A stretch of 64,000 nucleotides of DNA from the NCBI RefSeq assembly GCF_000247695.1, contig NW_004624776.1:10867438-10931437 (forward strand), read 5' to 3'. The DNA comes from Heterocephalus glaber. Taxonomy: Eukaryota; Chordata; Mammalia; Rodentia; Bathyergidae. The notes below the pieces were generated by a model. The model saw nothing but the letters and a program-made list of their open reading frames with translations. It searched no databases and had not been told where the DNA came from. This document shows, piece by piece, positions 23,371 through 34,559 of this stretch. How positions within the stretch are numbered: position 1 is the first letter of the stretch; each line of letters opens with the position of its first letter. The position numbers were made by a program, and so were the translations under genes.

Positions 23371-23493
23371 TCGGGCCAGGGATTTAGCTCAGTGGTTCTG
23401 CTGCCTGCCTCCCAAACGCAAGGTCCCGAGTTCAATCCCTGGTACCCCCCCCCATATATATATATATATACATTCTAGCCAAAGAATTCAACT
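23371..23493 (+). mobile_element. ID SINE with (TA)n tail, nested
   Basis: Sense ID followed by a C-run, a (TA)n tract and about 23 nt of non-ID sequence. The whole insert is flanked by a perfect 16-bp duplication AAGAATACAGAGCTGG (23355-23370 and 23494-23509). It interrupts the upstream edge of an older ID-like element at 23510. Confidence 0.9.
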
Positions 23494-23509
23494 AAGAATA
23501 CAGAGCTGG

Positions 23510-23577
23510 GGGTTGAACCCAGGGCTGTGTGCATGCTAGGCAAGGGTTCTATCACCTAGCTACATCCCTGGCACCAC
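23510..23577 (-). mobile_element. Older ID/B4 fragment
   Basis: Antisense ID-type sequence: GGTTGAACCCAGGGCTGTGT, TGCTAGGCAAGGGTTCTA and CTACATCCCTGGCACC. Confidence 0.75.
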
Positions 23578-23579
23578 CA

Positions 23580-24980
23580 GTGTCATCTTACCCTTCCATG
23601 CCCTTTCCTGGAGATTCCCTACTTAGCAAAGTGGCTAAATAGCCGAAGCAGGAAGAGATTAAAAGGAGAAGAAAGACATCTGGGAAAAATCTTTTCTCAG
23701 ATAATTTGGCTTTTTCATGAAGCTGGGAGTTTGTTTAGTTTGTGTAAACTGAGTTTGAATCTGTGTCTCAGGAGTATTTTACATTCCTATATTCTGAATT
23801 AAGAAAAATAACACTACCAGTTATTATGAGAGGGAAAATAATTTTGTCAGTTGTGGAATTTGTGGTTTTATTTTGAATTTTTTCACATCTTAAAAGTTCA
23901 TCTGTGTTGTCCCATAAAAATTTTAATTTGTAACTTACTAGACAGTATTTACAGTTGATGTTTAAGACTTTCGCGTTTTGCTTTCTTTGGTACATAAGAA
24001 TTTGGAATGTGAACCGTGACTCGTCAGCTGACGTACTAGTACATTTTTAGAAACAAACAATGCAGTAGTAGATTTCCCTTAAGCAGCAGTGGTGGAAGTA
24101 AATATAAGAAAACAGAAATTTCTCTACATCTGTGCTAGTGTGATTACAGCTGTCTTTTGAATGACTCTCAGAAATATGTTACAGCAATGGATATTTGTAA
24201 TAGAACCAGTGTAAACTTTGTGTTTCTTGCAAAAAGATTCCTAACTGCAAGCAGTAACTGCATTTATCCCGTTTTTATGTGTAGGAAGTAACTTTGCAGA
24301 TAAATATAATATTTAGGCTTGTGGTTTACTTATTTATTTTTGGAACACATAGGAAGCAATGAAGAACGGATGTTTTGGGTGTACTGCTGTGTTTTTAGTA
24401 CTTTTTAAAATTGTTCTTATTTTTAATGTAGATGTCCTGTTTGTTTGCTTTGCTTTTTATTTTCAATCATGGGTACAAGAACCAAGTTCAGCTGCTTTCT
24501 ACTTCCTGCTTTTCTTTGTTGCCTTTTATGCACGCTTTCTTGCTCCTGCCGTAGTATATTTCTACTCACATAAAAAGCAGTCCATACATATGGAAACAAT
24601 AAAAACCAAGCCTCGTGCCTACCCATTGACCCTAGCCACCCTGTTCTCCTTGATTTTTTTTTAATATTTGGTAGTCATATTTTGTGTATAAAATCTCATG
24701 TGTATATATTGGTATATAGATTTTTTTCCTCCCTGCTGCCCAAATATAGATTTTGATATATAGATTTTGAAACACATATTCTGTACTTTGACTTAAATTT
24801 GCTCAAATTTTGTTTTAAATCCTAGTCCTTTTGGAATTTAGCTTGGTCACTTGAATTTCCTGATCTCACCTGAATTATGTGACTTTAAAAAAGTGTTATG
24901 TCATGCAAATGTTGCCGTGAGTTTTCTGTTAGATACCATGGACAAAATGTTTATTTGAACTTTTTAAAAATAAATTATGA
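23580..24980 (+). other. LNX2: Repeat-poor LNX2 intron segment
   Basis: No SINE, LINE or LTR recognised over 1.4 kb. A hydrophobic open frame at 24359-24664 lacks gene context and is not called. Candidate for conserved non-coding sequence; conservation cannot be judged here. Confidence 0.4.
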
Positions 24981-24984
24981 CCTT

Positions 24985-25135
24985 GTTTACTTATTTTTAT
25001 TTTTATTTATTTATTTATTTTTTGAGACAAAGTCTTGCTGTGTAGTTTAGGCTGGCCTTGAACTTGTAGCAATCATCCTGCCTCTCAGCCTCACAGGTGC
25101 TGGGATTACAGGCATGTGCCACCACACCTGACTTG
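24985..25135 (-). mobile_element. B1 SINE
   Basis: Antisense B1 with T-rich left tail, GAGACAAAGTCTTGCTGTGT, GGCTGGCCTTGAACTTGTAG and CTGGGATTACAGGCATGTGC. An imperfect target duplication CTTGTTTACTT / CTTGCTTACTT is visible. Confidence 0.9.
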
Positions 25136-25689
25136 CTTACTTCTTTTTAAACAAAATGCTGAATATAATTAAAATTAATTTAATCATCTTTCTGATAACT
25201 CAAAAGAGAATGGGACTTTTACTATGTTCCTTTGATCTAGCAAATAAAGTGCAACCATGGAAGAATACCTTTTAGTACTCTAAGTTCTGCTAAAAGGCTT
25301 GGTTACTAGGGAATATTGTAGTATAAATGGTACTGAATTAAAAGTTACTTGCTTAGCGCTGGTGCTTGCCAGTTGAAGATGTCTTGGTGCATTTTGCAAT
25401 GTTCATCAATTCTGCATATTGTAACTTCAGTATTAATGTTTGTAATAGGCATTTAGAACTGTTGAGAGCATCTATTTTGTTCATATAAAAAGGGGAGGGA
25501 CGAAAGTAGTCTTTTCCGTGAATTCCATTAGAATACGATGTCCAATCTGAAGGGGAAAAAGGTAAATTGTCAGTGACTTATGAGTATCACCATAGAAGCT
25601 TTTGACATTTTCAGTTTTACATTGCCTTCCTTTCCCTTGTGAAATAGAAGTGCAAAGAATTGTACAACAGCTATTTTGATCATTATATT

Positions 25690-25890
25690 AATAATTATAG
25701 TAACTACCATTTGCATGAGTACTCTGTAGCTGTCACTCAGCTAGGAGCTGTAAGTTTTGTTTAGCAGTTAATTGTCACAGCAGTTCTATGAGGTCAGTAT
25801 GTTTCATTTAAGAACTTTTGGACAAAGTAAAGTAGCTATCTATGATTGGCAACCAGAGCTATTTGATCTAAAAGCCACCTTGCTCTTTAT
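25690..25890 (-). mobile_element. MIR SINE
   Basis: Antisense MIR order: AATAATTATAGTAACTACC, CAGTTCTATGAGGTCAGTAT and GCAACCAGAGCTATTTGA. Highly diverged. Confidence 0.6.
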
Positions 25891-26644
25891 CCTTGGGGCT
25901 TTTATAAAAATTAAGTTTTGATAGAATCTTAATAGTTTTTCTCTTCTTGCTGAAAAGGGCTTCGAAGATCATTTTAGTTTAACCCACATATGTGGCCACT
26001 GAAGAGTAGGTTCCAAGTGTAAAAGACTATAATTGTGATTTCCTAGAAGAAACTGGGTGGGAATGTTTAGTTACAATGCAGTCAAATGGCTTTATAGAAA
26101 CTTTGGTTTTATTTTTAAAGCCTAAAAGGGGAAACTTGCCATGTCTATCACTGCCTGCCTGCCATCTCTGCTTTCTATTAAATCTAAAGAAACAGGTCTC
26201 TTCTTTACTTATTGCTTCAGGCTAAATGTTTAGCTCTGGTTAGTGGTCTTCAGCTGAAGTGGTAAAATATTTGTGAGGTTAAGGAAGTTGTAGAGAACTG
26301 ATTCTTTGAAAGACTGATATCTAAAAAAAGTATGCATCCCTGACAGTCCACTGTCAGTAAGGACTCTGTAGTTTTATCAGACCCTTTTTGTAATAATGCC
26401 TATTGAGATGTGTACCTGTAGTTCTGTGTACTTATTTTGTCTGGAGTTTTTGGAAAAGGCAGTATTTTCCCCCATTAATTCCATGAAAAATGGCAGTATA
26501 AGCTAAAGCATAAGAGGAGGTTGCAACAAAAAAGACTTAACAGCTGAACATTGTATCAACCCTTTGAGCCATAGGTTTCTTTTTCTTTTCTGAAGTGTAA
26601 TTTGTGGAAAAATAGAATTTTTCACTATGTTATAAAAATAGTTA

Positions 26645-26730
26645 AGGGGCTGGGGATTTAGCTCAGTGGTTCTGCCGCTTGCCTTGCAAGCGCAAGGTCC
26701 CGAGTTTGATCTCTGGTACCAAAAAAAAAA
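26645..26730 (+). mobile_element. ID SINE
   Basis: Sense ID with A-box GGGATTTAGCTCAGTGGTT, B-box around GGTCCCGAGTTTGATC, and a 10-A tail. Flanks AGTTAA and AGTTAA suggest a short duplication. Confidence 0.95.
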
Positions 26731-26734
26731 GTTA

Positions 26735-28525
26735 AATGATAGAACTTGGTAATATCTCTTGGTAAGAGATATTTATAGATAATTCTTCTAAAGAACTCAG
26801 TGAGATTGTTTTGTTATGATGTACTTGTAGACAAGGAATGGAAAGAAAGATGTGTAATTCCTTCTACTAAATATATACCATCTCTTTGTCCATAGTTTGT
26901 TTTTGCTTCTCCTTAATAGTAGTGGACAGCCTTTTAAAGCTACAGTAGAATTAGGATTAGTGAAATTTATGATGCTCTTTAGAGAATCAAAGGACTTCTA
27001 CTAATCCCTCATTAACCTCTACTTCTTATGCTTTACCGTTTCCTGGAAGGTGCTTCATTCAGCTTGTACAATAAAGCTGTTACTTAGATTCTTATCCTTT
27101 GTTTTTGGCATTATTGCATGCATACCTTTTGTAGTCATTTTGGGTCAAACTTTTATCTAGAACAGGAAATAAAAGCCAAAGAGCCCAAGGTTGAGAAAGT
27201 TTATTGTACAGAACACACATAGGTTTGGGTCACCCGGGTAGCATACTCATCAGCAAGGAGCATCGAACTGTGTACTGCTGCTGATCCTCTGCCTGCTTGC
27301 AGCTCTGCAGCTTGCCTGCTCCCCTTGTCTGAGAGTGTACCATAGCACAGCATGGAAAGTATGTGGTAATTGGCACTAGGTGTTTTTTACATAAATACAT
27401 TTTTTTAAGTAAGGGAAACTTTTCAGAAAATGTTAGAAAAACAAATTAGTGTTTTTGTGGAATAATACTAATAAGGTGTATGTGTTAAAATTCCAGTTGG
27501 ATATCTGCTTTGGTGCAGAGTAATACATTAATTGTAGCCATTTTTCTTTACTGAATTAAAATTTACCATTGTAAGTAAAGGTGTAAGGACAGTAGGCTAG
27601 TTAGGAGGCATTTCTTACAATTTAGTGCCCCATTGTAGGCATTTGTGTAGAAAAATTTAAAAATAGTTGTTAGGCTGGCTTTCTCCTGTCCTGTTATGGA
27701 CAGGTAACCTCATAAAAAGAGAGATTTCACCATAAAGCTGTTTACCTGTCAAAGCACTGCTAGTGGTTTTTGTATCCTGCTACTGTTACTATTTCTTTGT
27801 CATCTGCAGATGGCAGTTTACTAATTTGAACAGTCACCTGCTGAGTTCTATAATAGCATCAATTACATAAGCATACCCTAATGAAAATGGCCATAATATA
27901 GCCATGAGTGATTTGCTCTTATTTCTAGGACAGTTTCGCTGCTTTTATGAGCTAATCCAGAATGCGCTGTTGTACCAAGATAGGTTTTTGTTTTTAAGGG
28001 TAACATTAGGTGCTATTCTTGTTTCCCCTGAACTTAATTAAAAGACATTAACTTGCAATTGTAAGAATTATGTTGGAAAAGATGACAAAATTATTTGAAT
28101 ATAGAAAACAAGAATTAAGAGAACGACAGTGTTCTGTTTAACAGATGTCTTTCAGTTCATATTATGGATCTAAATTATGGATTAAATGAGCCATAAGTTG
28201 CTGATGTTATTTAGTAAGTTGAACAGAAAGAAAAGTTTAACACCAGTTTCCTAAGTAACAGTGCTGATATTTGACAGCATAATTGTTTCATGATATATTA
28301 AATGAAAGTAGTTTCAATCATGTGACTTCTAGAAAGTGAAAAAAGTTTATATAAAAACTATAAAAATTTATAAAATTGTAGTTTAATATTTTGTTTCATG
28401 TAACTCATTCTTGTGCTTTGTAATGTTCTTACAAATAGATTCAACTTAAAAGTAATCAAAATGTTAATTGATCATTATAATAGAACAGCTAACATTTATG
28501 GCTGACAACATCAGATGTTAGCAAA
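26735..28525 (+). other. LNX2: Repeat-poor LNX2 intron segment
   Basis: Almost 1.8 kb with no recognisable interspersed repeat. The stretch at about 27190-27360, richer in GC with clustered CTGC motifs, is not assignable. Confidence 0.4.
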
Positions 28526-28529
28526 AGAT

Positions 28530-29060
28530 AAGGAATAACTAGAGCTCATACATTCTTGCTGGGATTATAAAATGTTATGACCACTTTGGGCAATTGCATA
28601 TGAAACTAAGCATATATCTACCCTATTTCTCAAGCCTTTCACTTCTAGGTGCTTACTCAAGAGAAATGAAAACATGTTCATAGAAGCTCTTGTTCGTAAT
28701 CACCAAAATCTGGAAACAATTACTAATACCTACGTCACATAGATGAATCTCAAAATCATGGCACGTAAAAGGAGCTTCACTCAAAAGAATACATAGTACT
28801 TTATGTTCCCATTAGATAAAACTCGTCTGTGATGAAAATGTTTCAGAGGAGTGGTTGCCTCTCGTGGTGATAATAGGGATTGACTAGGAAGGGGAATGAG
28901 GGAACCTTCTGGAGTAATGATTCTGCTCTGCATCTTAATAGTGATTTGTGTCACATAGATATATGCACTTGTCATATTTAGAAGTATGTTGACTTCTACA
29001 ATTTACTTTGAAGTGCATGAAAACATTGGAAAGGATGGGTAGATATATGCTAAAACAAGT
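28530..29060 (+). mobile_element. Old L1 3' end (L1M type)
   Basis: Sense-orientation L1 3' text: CTCAAGAGAAATGAAAACAT, CTGGAAACAATTACTAATAC, ATGAATCTCAAAATCATGGC and GTGGTTGCCTCTCGTGGTGA. Diverged, without an open frame. Confidence 0.75.
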
Positions 29061-29539
29061 ATGGTAAAATGTCAGTGGTAGACTCAAGATACAGATGTTA
29101 ACTGAAGAAACTGAACTTTGCTATGTGCTTGAAATTTTTCATGTTTGGAAAATAATGAAATGTTAATGATCTCTTCATGAAGGATGTATTATTTTATAAA
29201 TTTTATTTTGTCTCTTTGCTTCACTGTCACTTATCCATTTCATATATGAACTTATCCCTGAGATTTTTTTGCACGTTTATCTCTATTGCTAATTATAGTA
29301 AAAGAGCCATATTTGAGGAATTACAGTGCAGAGAAACATTCTAGCTTATCAATAGAATTGTCTTTCTTTGAGACTTTCATAGTTTTCCTCAGCAGAATCT
29401 TCAGAGAGTGTTACAGATCATGTAGTTTCTCTGGAAATATATCACATGTTGCTTATATAATGCTTTTTTATTTATTTGTTTGTTTGTTTTTAATGATGGA
29501 GAAGAGAGAGGCAACAGTAAAAATTTCCCAGTTTCAGGT

Positions 29540-29750
29540 ACCACTGAATGTGATCTGCGGAATTAGATGGATTTGAATCCCATCTCATTTGCTTATATCC
29601 TATTTGTTTAACTTCCCTGAGTCTCATTTTTCTCATTTATAAAATGGTGATCATAACTCTTTCATAAGGTGTGTTGGAATGAATAAGAGAAATAATTATT
29701 GTAAAGCAATTAGTATGGGGTCTAGCATGTAGTAATAGTGAATGAATAGA
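29540..29750 (+). mobile_element. MIR SINE
   Basis: Sense MIR: GATTTGAATCCCATCTCATT, CCTGAGTCTCATTTTTCTC, TATAAAATGGTGATCATAAC and a TCTAGCATGTAGTAATAGTG end. Confidence 0.75.
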
Positions 29751-29759
29751 GTTATAAGG

Positions 29760-30540
29760 GAATAGTTAAAACACTGAAAATGAACTTTTTAAGACTCTCC
29801 CAGTTTGAGTAGGAAGAAAAGCAGTAAGGTAATACAGAATGATTAAATGAAAATCAACCAAATGTATGACTTACTCCTCAGGGGGCACATAACCCAGAAT
29901 GACAACTGGGAAATTCATAGATTCCTCTCTGAGGGCTTTGGATCAGTAGGCTGCTACAGAAGTAAGCAGTGCGATAATGCTGAACATTTAGCATGGTCTT
30001 GGGAATGAGAAGTTAAAATAATAGACATTTGGGTTTTGATGCTCCGCATTCTTTCTCTTCCAGCTGCAGCTCCTGATTTCCTCTTTTGGGTACTTTTTGA
30101 TTTCCTCTTTTTCTACTTTAGTTTTGTGCTTCTGGGAAAGATGATTCAGTGCCTTGTTTTAAAAGTAACCCAGGTCTGGCCAATTAAAGTGTCAGGTGAC
30201 AGTGATTGGTTCAGAATAGATAACACTATCCTAGCCAGTCTTCTTCGGAGGGAGAAGATGTGATTCTGGGGCTTTTATTGGCAATATTGTGGAGGCTGAA
30301 CAAGGACTGTGAGTCTGTACTATCCCTAATCCCACTGCTGAAAGAATCCTACAGTATAGTATCTATTTAGTATTACATAGGAATTCTTTACTTAATAATT
30401 CTGTGGTTATGCTTGTTTCTGCATTGCATATACTTTGCTTGTATAGTGATTAATCTGTTAGTCAGATTTTAAGTTGTTCAAATGACGGGACTCATTTACT
30501 CCCACCATACAGTTTTTCATCTTCACTGGAATAATATCTG
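29760..30540 (+). other. LNX2: LNX2 intron 1, nothing recognised
   Basis: Intron sequence; no feature identified. Confidence 0.35.
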
Positions 30541-30554
30541 TCTGATACAGTTAG

Positions 30555-30760
30555 GCATAATGTGCTGTCCAATACATTAAGCATAAGCTTATGTAACAAG
30601 CATTTGAAATGTGGCTAGTCCCAATTGAAATGTGATGTAAACATAAAATAAAAGAATGTAAGATAGCACAGGTTTTTTTACATGTTGATCACATGGTAAT
30701 ATAATACTTTTTATTTAGTGAATTAATAAAATATATTATTGAAGTTAATAGTTTCTGTTT
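30555..30760. mobile_element. MER5-like hAT-Charlie fragment
   Basis: GTGCTGTCCAATACATTA followed by GAAATGTGGCTAGTCCCAAT matches the left half of MER5-type elements. The right end is degraded. Confidence 0.65.
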
Positions 30761-30844
30761 TCTTCCTTGACTACTAGAAAAGTTAAGCTATAATGCATTA
30801 CATTATGACCCTATTTGTGTCATTGGCTAATTAATATGTTTGTA

Positions 30845-30962
30845 CAGTACTAGATTAATTTCTGTGAGGGCAGGGACTATTTAGCTATCCAAAGTAACCT
30901 TGTCTCCTAGCATGATATTTGGCATGCAGTATGTAAGCAACAAATATTTGTTGAATGAGTTG
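30845..30962 (+). mobile_element. L2 3' end
   Basis: GTGAGGGCAGGGACTATTTA, TTTGGCATGCAGTATGTAAG and CAAATATTTGTTGAATGAGT follow the L2 3' terminus in order. Confidence 0.75.
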
Positions 30963-30964
30963 TG

Positions 30965-31735
30965 AATTTTCTAATGGTTAATTTATGTACTTGTTAGTGT
31001 ACACGCCATGTGCCACACTAGTTAACTAATGAGGAAAAACAAAGTGTTTTTTAAAAATACTCTGTTTTTACTCTTAGATTTTCTTCTTAGACTGTTTCCT
31101 TGGAAACAATCAAAAGATTGTCAAGGTTGCTGTAATACTCTCAATGTTATTTGCTGCCATTGTAACCAAAACATTCAAGTTTAAGTATTTAGATGTTTCT
31201 CACATTTGAAATCCAAAGTGCACAAATCTAATTTGAGGGAAAGTTGTGAAATATTTCTTTTTCCCATTTTACATTTGAAATTCTTCCTATTCATTAAGAT
31301 AATTTTCTGGAAAGCAAAAGAATTGCTGAAAGTGAGTGTTGTTTTATTTCTTCTAGATACCTTTGTTATTTAAGTTTGTACTGTTTCTTCATTCTTTCCT
31401 AATGAATACTTTATATAGATTAGTAATTGACCTTTACATGGCTAGAAGGTGATTATATCATCGGTAACATAGGTGATCTTTTCTTATTAGAATCACAATT
31501 CAGATTGCATGGAGAATGGTAGTAGATAGAAATAGTCACTTATACCCAAAATCATCCACATACCTGAGAGTCATTGACAAGAAAAAAAGAAAGAAATTCC
31601 AGATCTTGAAAGATTAATTTACAAGGTAATGTTAAATGGCCTTAGTAGTGTTGTTCCAATGAGGATATACACAGGCTTTTTTTGATATCTGTACTTCCAA
31701 GGCCTCAGAGGAAGAAAGCTTTAAGGCTGGTCAAA
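30965..31735 (+). other. LNX2: LNX2 intron 1, nothing recognised
   Basis: Intron sequence; no feature identified. Confidence 0.35.
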
Positions 31736-31740
31736 ACATT

Positions 31741-31827
31741 TTTTTTTTTTTTTTGTACCAGGGATTGAACTCAGGACCTTACGCTTGTGAGGCAGGCGGC
31801 AGCACCACTGAACTAAATCCCTGGCCC
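31741..31827 (-). mobile_element. ID SINE, left arm of inverted pair
   Basis: Antisense ID with poly-T left tail; short duplication AAAACATT on both sides. GTGCTGC/CCTCAC form of the first subfamily. An oppositely oriented ID lies 113 bp to the right. Confidence 0.95.
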
Positions 31828-31940
31828 TCTAAAACATTTCTTTACACATCTTTTGTTCATGAACTTTTCATTCAGAGCTCTATAAAAATTTTGTGCTTCT
31901 TGGCAAATATAAGTGGATGCTTTTCAAAAAGCCTTTGGAA

Positions 31941-32027
31941 GGGGCGGGGATTTAGCTCAGTGGTTTCGACGCCTGCTGCGCAAGCACAAGGACCTGAGTT
32001 CGATTCCCCAGTACCAAAAAAAAAAAA
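31941..32027 (+). mobile_element. ID SINE, right arm of inverted pair
   Basis: Sense ID with a 12-A tail, flanked by the duplication GCCTTTGGAA (with adjoining A bases). Carries the GTTTCG/CTGCTGCGC diagnostic sequence of the second subfamily. Confidence 0.95.
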
Positions 32028-32484
32028 GCCTTTGGAAAGATTGCTATCTCAAAATTTGAGCTGCTACTCAGTTTTATATTATTTCAAGTTGATTTTGATA
32101 TCTAAACACAGAAGCACAAAGTTTCTTGAATTTTGTGACTGTAAAAAGAGATGTCAATTTTAAAGGCTTCATTTTATGACAATAAAGATTTTTAAATGAA
32201 AATTAAAAATTGTTGGAAATTTTTGTGAGACTAAGAAATGAATCCATGTAACATTTTGGTCCTTGGATAAAAAGTAACATGTTTTCTTCAGGAAATTAGT
32301 CTGTGATGTGACCATAGAAGAAAAATAATTTACCCATTGATCTATTGTCTATATATATGTATCATCTATATATGTTCATGCATGTGTATGTACATGTATG
32401 TTTGTATTTTGGTTTGTAAAATCTCTATTTACCATACTTTTTGTATGTATTACTTAAGTAAAATATATACTTCACAAATTATAG

Positions 32485-32566
32485 CCCTGGAATCATACTG
32501 CCTGATTTGAATCATTCCATCAGTTGCTGACTTTGGGGTCTTGGGCAAGTTATTTAATCTAAACTT
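32485..32566 (+). mobile_element. MIR SINE, left part (split)
   Basis: CCTGGAATCATACTGCCTGA through GGGTCTTGGGCAAGTTATTT is the MIR core. It continues at 32975 after a block of younger SINEs. Confidence 0.75.
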
Positions 32567-32970
32567 TCTTCCTTCCTTTTTTCCTTCCTTCCTTCCTTTT
32601 CTTTTTTCTTTTTTCTTTTTCTGTGATACTGGGGACTGGGCCCAAGGCCCTTGCACTGAGCTATATACCCATCTTTAATTTTTGTTGTTGTTGTTGTTTT
32701 ATTTTTTTGAGACAGGGTCTCACTATGTAGTTCAGCCTGGTCTTGAACTCACTGTGTAGCTGAGGCTGGCCTTAAACTCACAGGATCCTCTGCTTCAGTC
32801 TTCAGAGTGCTGGGATTGTAGATATGCACCACCACACCTGGCAGTTTGTTTGTTTTAACTTTTGAGGCAGTCTTGCTTAATTGCTAACTTTCTCAGGCAG
32901 GGCTTGAACTTGTGATCCTCTTACTGCTGCCTTCGAGAGTGCTGGGATTGCACACATGAGCCATCACACC
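32567..32970 (-). mobile_element. B4/B1 SINE cluster with TTCC repeat
   Basis: A TTCC/TTTTC pyrimidine tract (32567-32622) leads into an antisense ID-like piece (GATACTGGGGACTGGGCCC), then two antisense B1 units (GAGACAGGGTCTCACTATGT; GAGGCAGTCTTGCTTAATTG), each ending in a GTGCTGGGATT block. The cluster interrupts a MIR. Confidence 0.85.
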
Positions 32971-32974
32971 CAGA

Positions 32975-33140
32975 TTTCTTAATGTTTCTCACTCTGTTTC
33001 CTCATCTGAAAAATACGGAGGAAATTGAGAGTGACACCCAGTGTAGGTTAATCATGAGGATCAAATTTCTTAATTCCTCAATTCAGCTATTGTGTTCCTA
33101 CAGGCCCAACACATAGTAAGTGTTCAATAAATGTGAACTG
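32975..33140 (+). mobile_element. MIR SINE, right part (split)
   Basis: CTCTGTTTCCTCATCTGAAA, AATCATGAGGATCAAATTTC and CACATAGTAAGTGTTCAATA complete the MIR begun at 32485. Confidence 0.75.
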
Positions 33141-33479
33141 TCATAATTATCTCCCCAAATCTATTCCTTTTAGAGTCAGAATTGACCTCTTAAGTTAATC
33201 CCTGCCTCGGGCTGACTGCAACTCATCCTAATGATGAACATTTGGCATACATCTTGAAAGACATCTTATTTTTCAACAAACTGAGTTCACAGAGTGAAAT
33301 ATTATATGGACTATTTTGGCTTTTGCATATACCAGGAAATGCTTGTATTTATGACTGAGAAACTTCTTGAATTCTGAGGAATGCAAGAACATTTACTTAC
33401 AGTTCTGTTTTCTCTGATACGTCTGTGCTGATTTTAGTGTGTTATCACCTTGTCTAATCTTGCTTACTTGCCCCTCTCT

Positions 33480-33800
33480 TACACACACACCACATACACA
33501 CATCTTAGAATTTGCTCAAATCCATTCCACTTTTACTGTTCCTAGGCACGGCCTTAGTTCAAGCTGTTGTTTCATTCATCTTGACTGTTGCAGTAACGTC
33601 CTGATTTTTGCCTTCCTTCATTATTGTCATACCCCCCTCCCCTTACCCGTACCAATTCCCAGTGTCAATTACTGGCCTGCCACATAGATCTAAGCACGTC
33701 AGTCCCATCATATTTTGACACAGAGCCCCTCAGTGTCTACTGTAGTTCCTCTGCTATAGACCATCCCTTAGACCTTCTCCATGCATAATCCATTTACATT
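33480..33800 (+). mobile_element. Probable L2 fragment
   Basis: Diverged text resembling the L2 3' half (GCACGTCAGTCCCATCATAT; CAGAGCCCCTCAGTGTCTAC). A CA-rich patch is at 33480-33502. Assignment is tentative. Confidence 0.4.
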
Positions 33801-33847
33801 GTGCAAACTCTTCCTATTAAGATGTTTTGTTTTTGAAGCTTTGTTCC

Positions 33848-33910
33848 TTGTGCTGGGAGGGAAACCCAGGACCTCACACTAAATGCTCTACTACTAAGCT
33901 ACACCCCCAG
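33848..33910 (-). mobile_element. Degraded ID/B4 fragment
   Basis: Antisense GTGCTGGGAGGGAAACCCAG, CTACTACTAAGCTACACCCC. Confidence 0.65.
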
Positions 33911-34063
33911 AAAAATTTTTTATGGCCTACATGGAGAAGAAGGAGAGAAGGTCAGACAGATTTTTTTGCTGTTGCTGTTTCCTCTCCTGCCAAGGTGCCA
34001 TATTTTGGGGTCTCGAGCCTCATCAGTAGAAATAGGAAAGGTGTTATCCACACCCCAACCCCC

Positions 34064-34130
34064 ACCACTGTCTTGGAACCCAGATCCTCATGCATGCTAG
34101 GCAAGTGCTCACTGGAACTATTTTCCCCTG
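34064..34130 (-). mobile_element. Degraded ID-like fragment
   Basis: CTTGGAACCCAGATCCTCAT and GCATGCTAGGCAAGTGCTCA resemble an antisense ID; the terminal part is lost. Confidence 0.5.
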
Positions 34131-34154
34131 CTCCCTGCCTCAATTTGCCAACTC

Positions 34155-34242
34155 TTTTTTTTTTTTTTTGGTACCAGGGATCAAACTCAGGACTTTGCGA
34201 TTTCGAGGCAGGCATGGTGCCTCTGAGCTACATCCGTGGCCC
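34155..34242 (-). mobile_element. ID SINE
   Basis: Antisense ID with 16-T tail, GGTACCAGGGATCAAACTCA; duplication CCTCAATTTG on both sides. Confidence 0.9.
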
Positions 34243-34559
34243 TTCCCTCAATTTGAAAAGAAATTTATTTTTCACAGATCTGAAGAGTGAGAAATCAAGG
34301 GGCCAGATTCTGGTGAAGGAATCACATGGAAGAGACAGGGCAAGAAGGATCTGAACTCAATTCTATGACAAACTCAATCCTGACAGGTTGATTTCTGATT
34401 AGCCACAGGACTTTAAGACTTTTCTCCCAAGGAGAGATCTAATGACAGAGGAGTTAATGACTGACACTGGAACAAACATGGGAGCTTTATTTTTGAGAAC
34501 ACAGTGTTGTGAAATACATGTTTTATGTTTTTTATCCTTATTTCCTGACAGAACTTGTA

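Noticed and set aside
24359..24664. Hydrophobic 101-codon open frame
   Set aside because: Composition follows T-rich DNA. There is no family likeness or splice context, and it lies inside an intron.
26645..26730. tRNA-like sequences with A and B boxes at many sites
   Set aside because: They carry A-tails and target duplications and recur many times, so they are ID SINEs and not tRNA genes.
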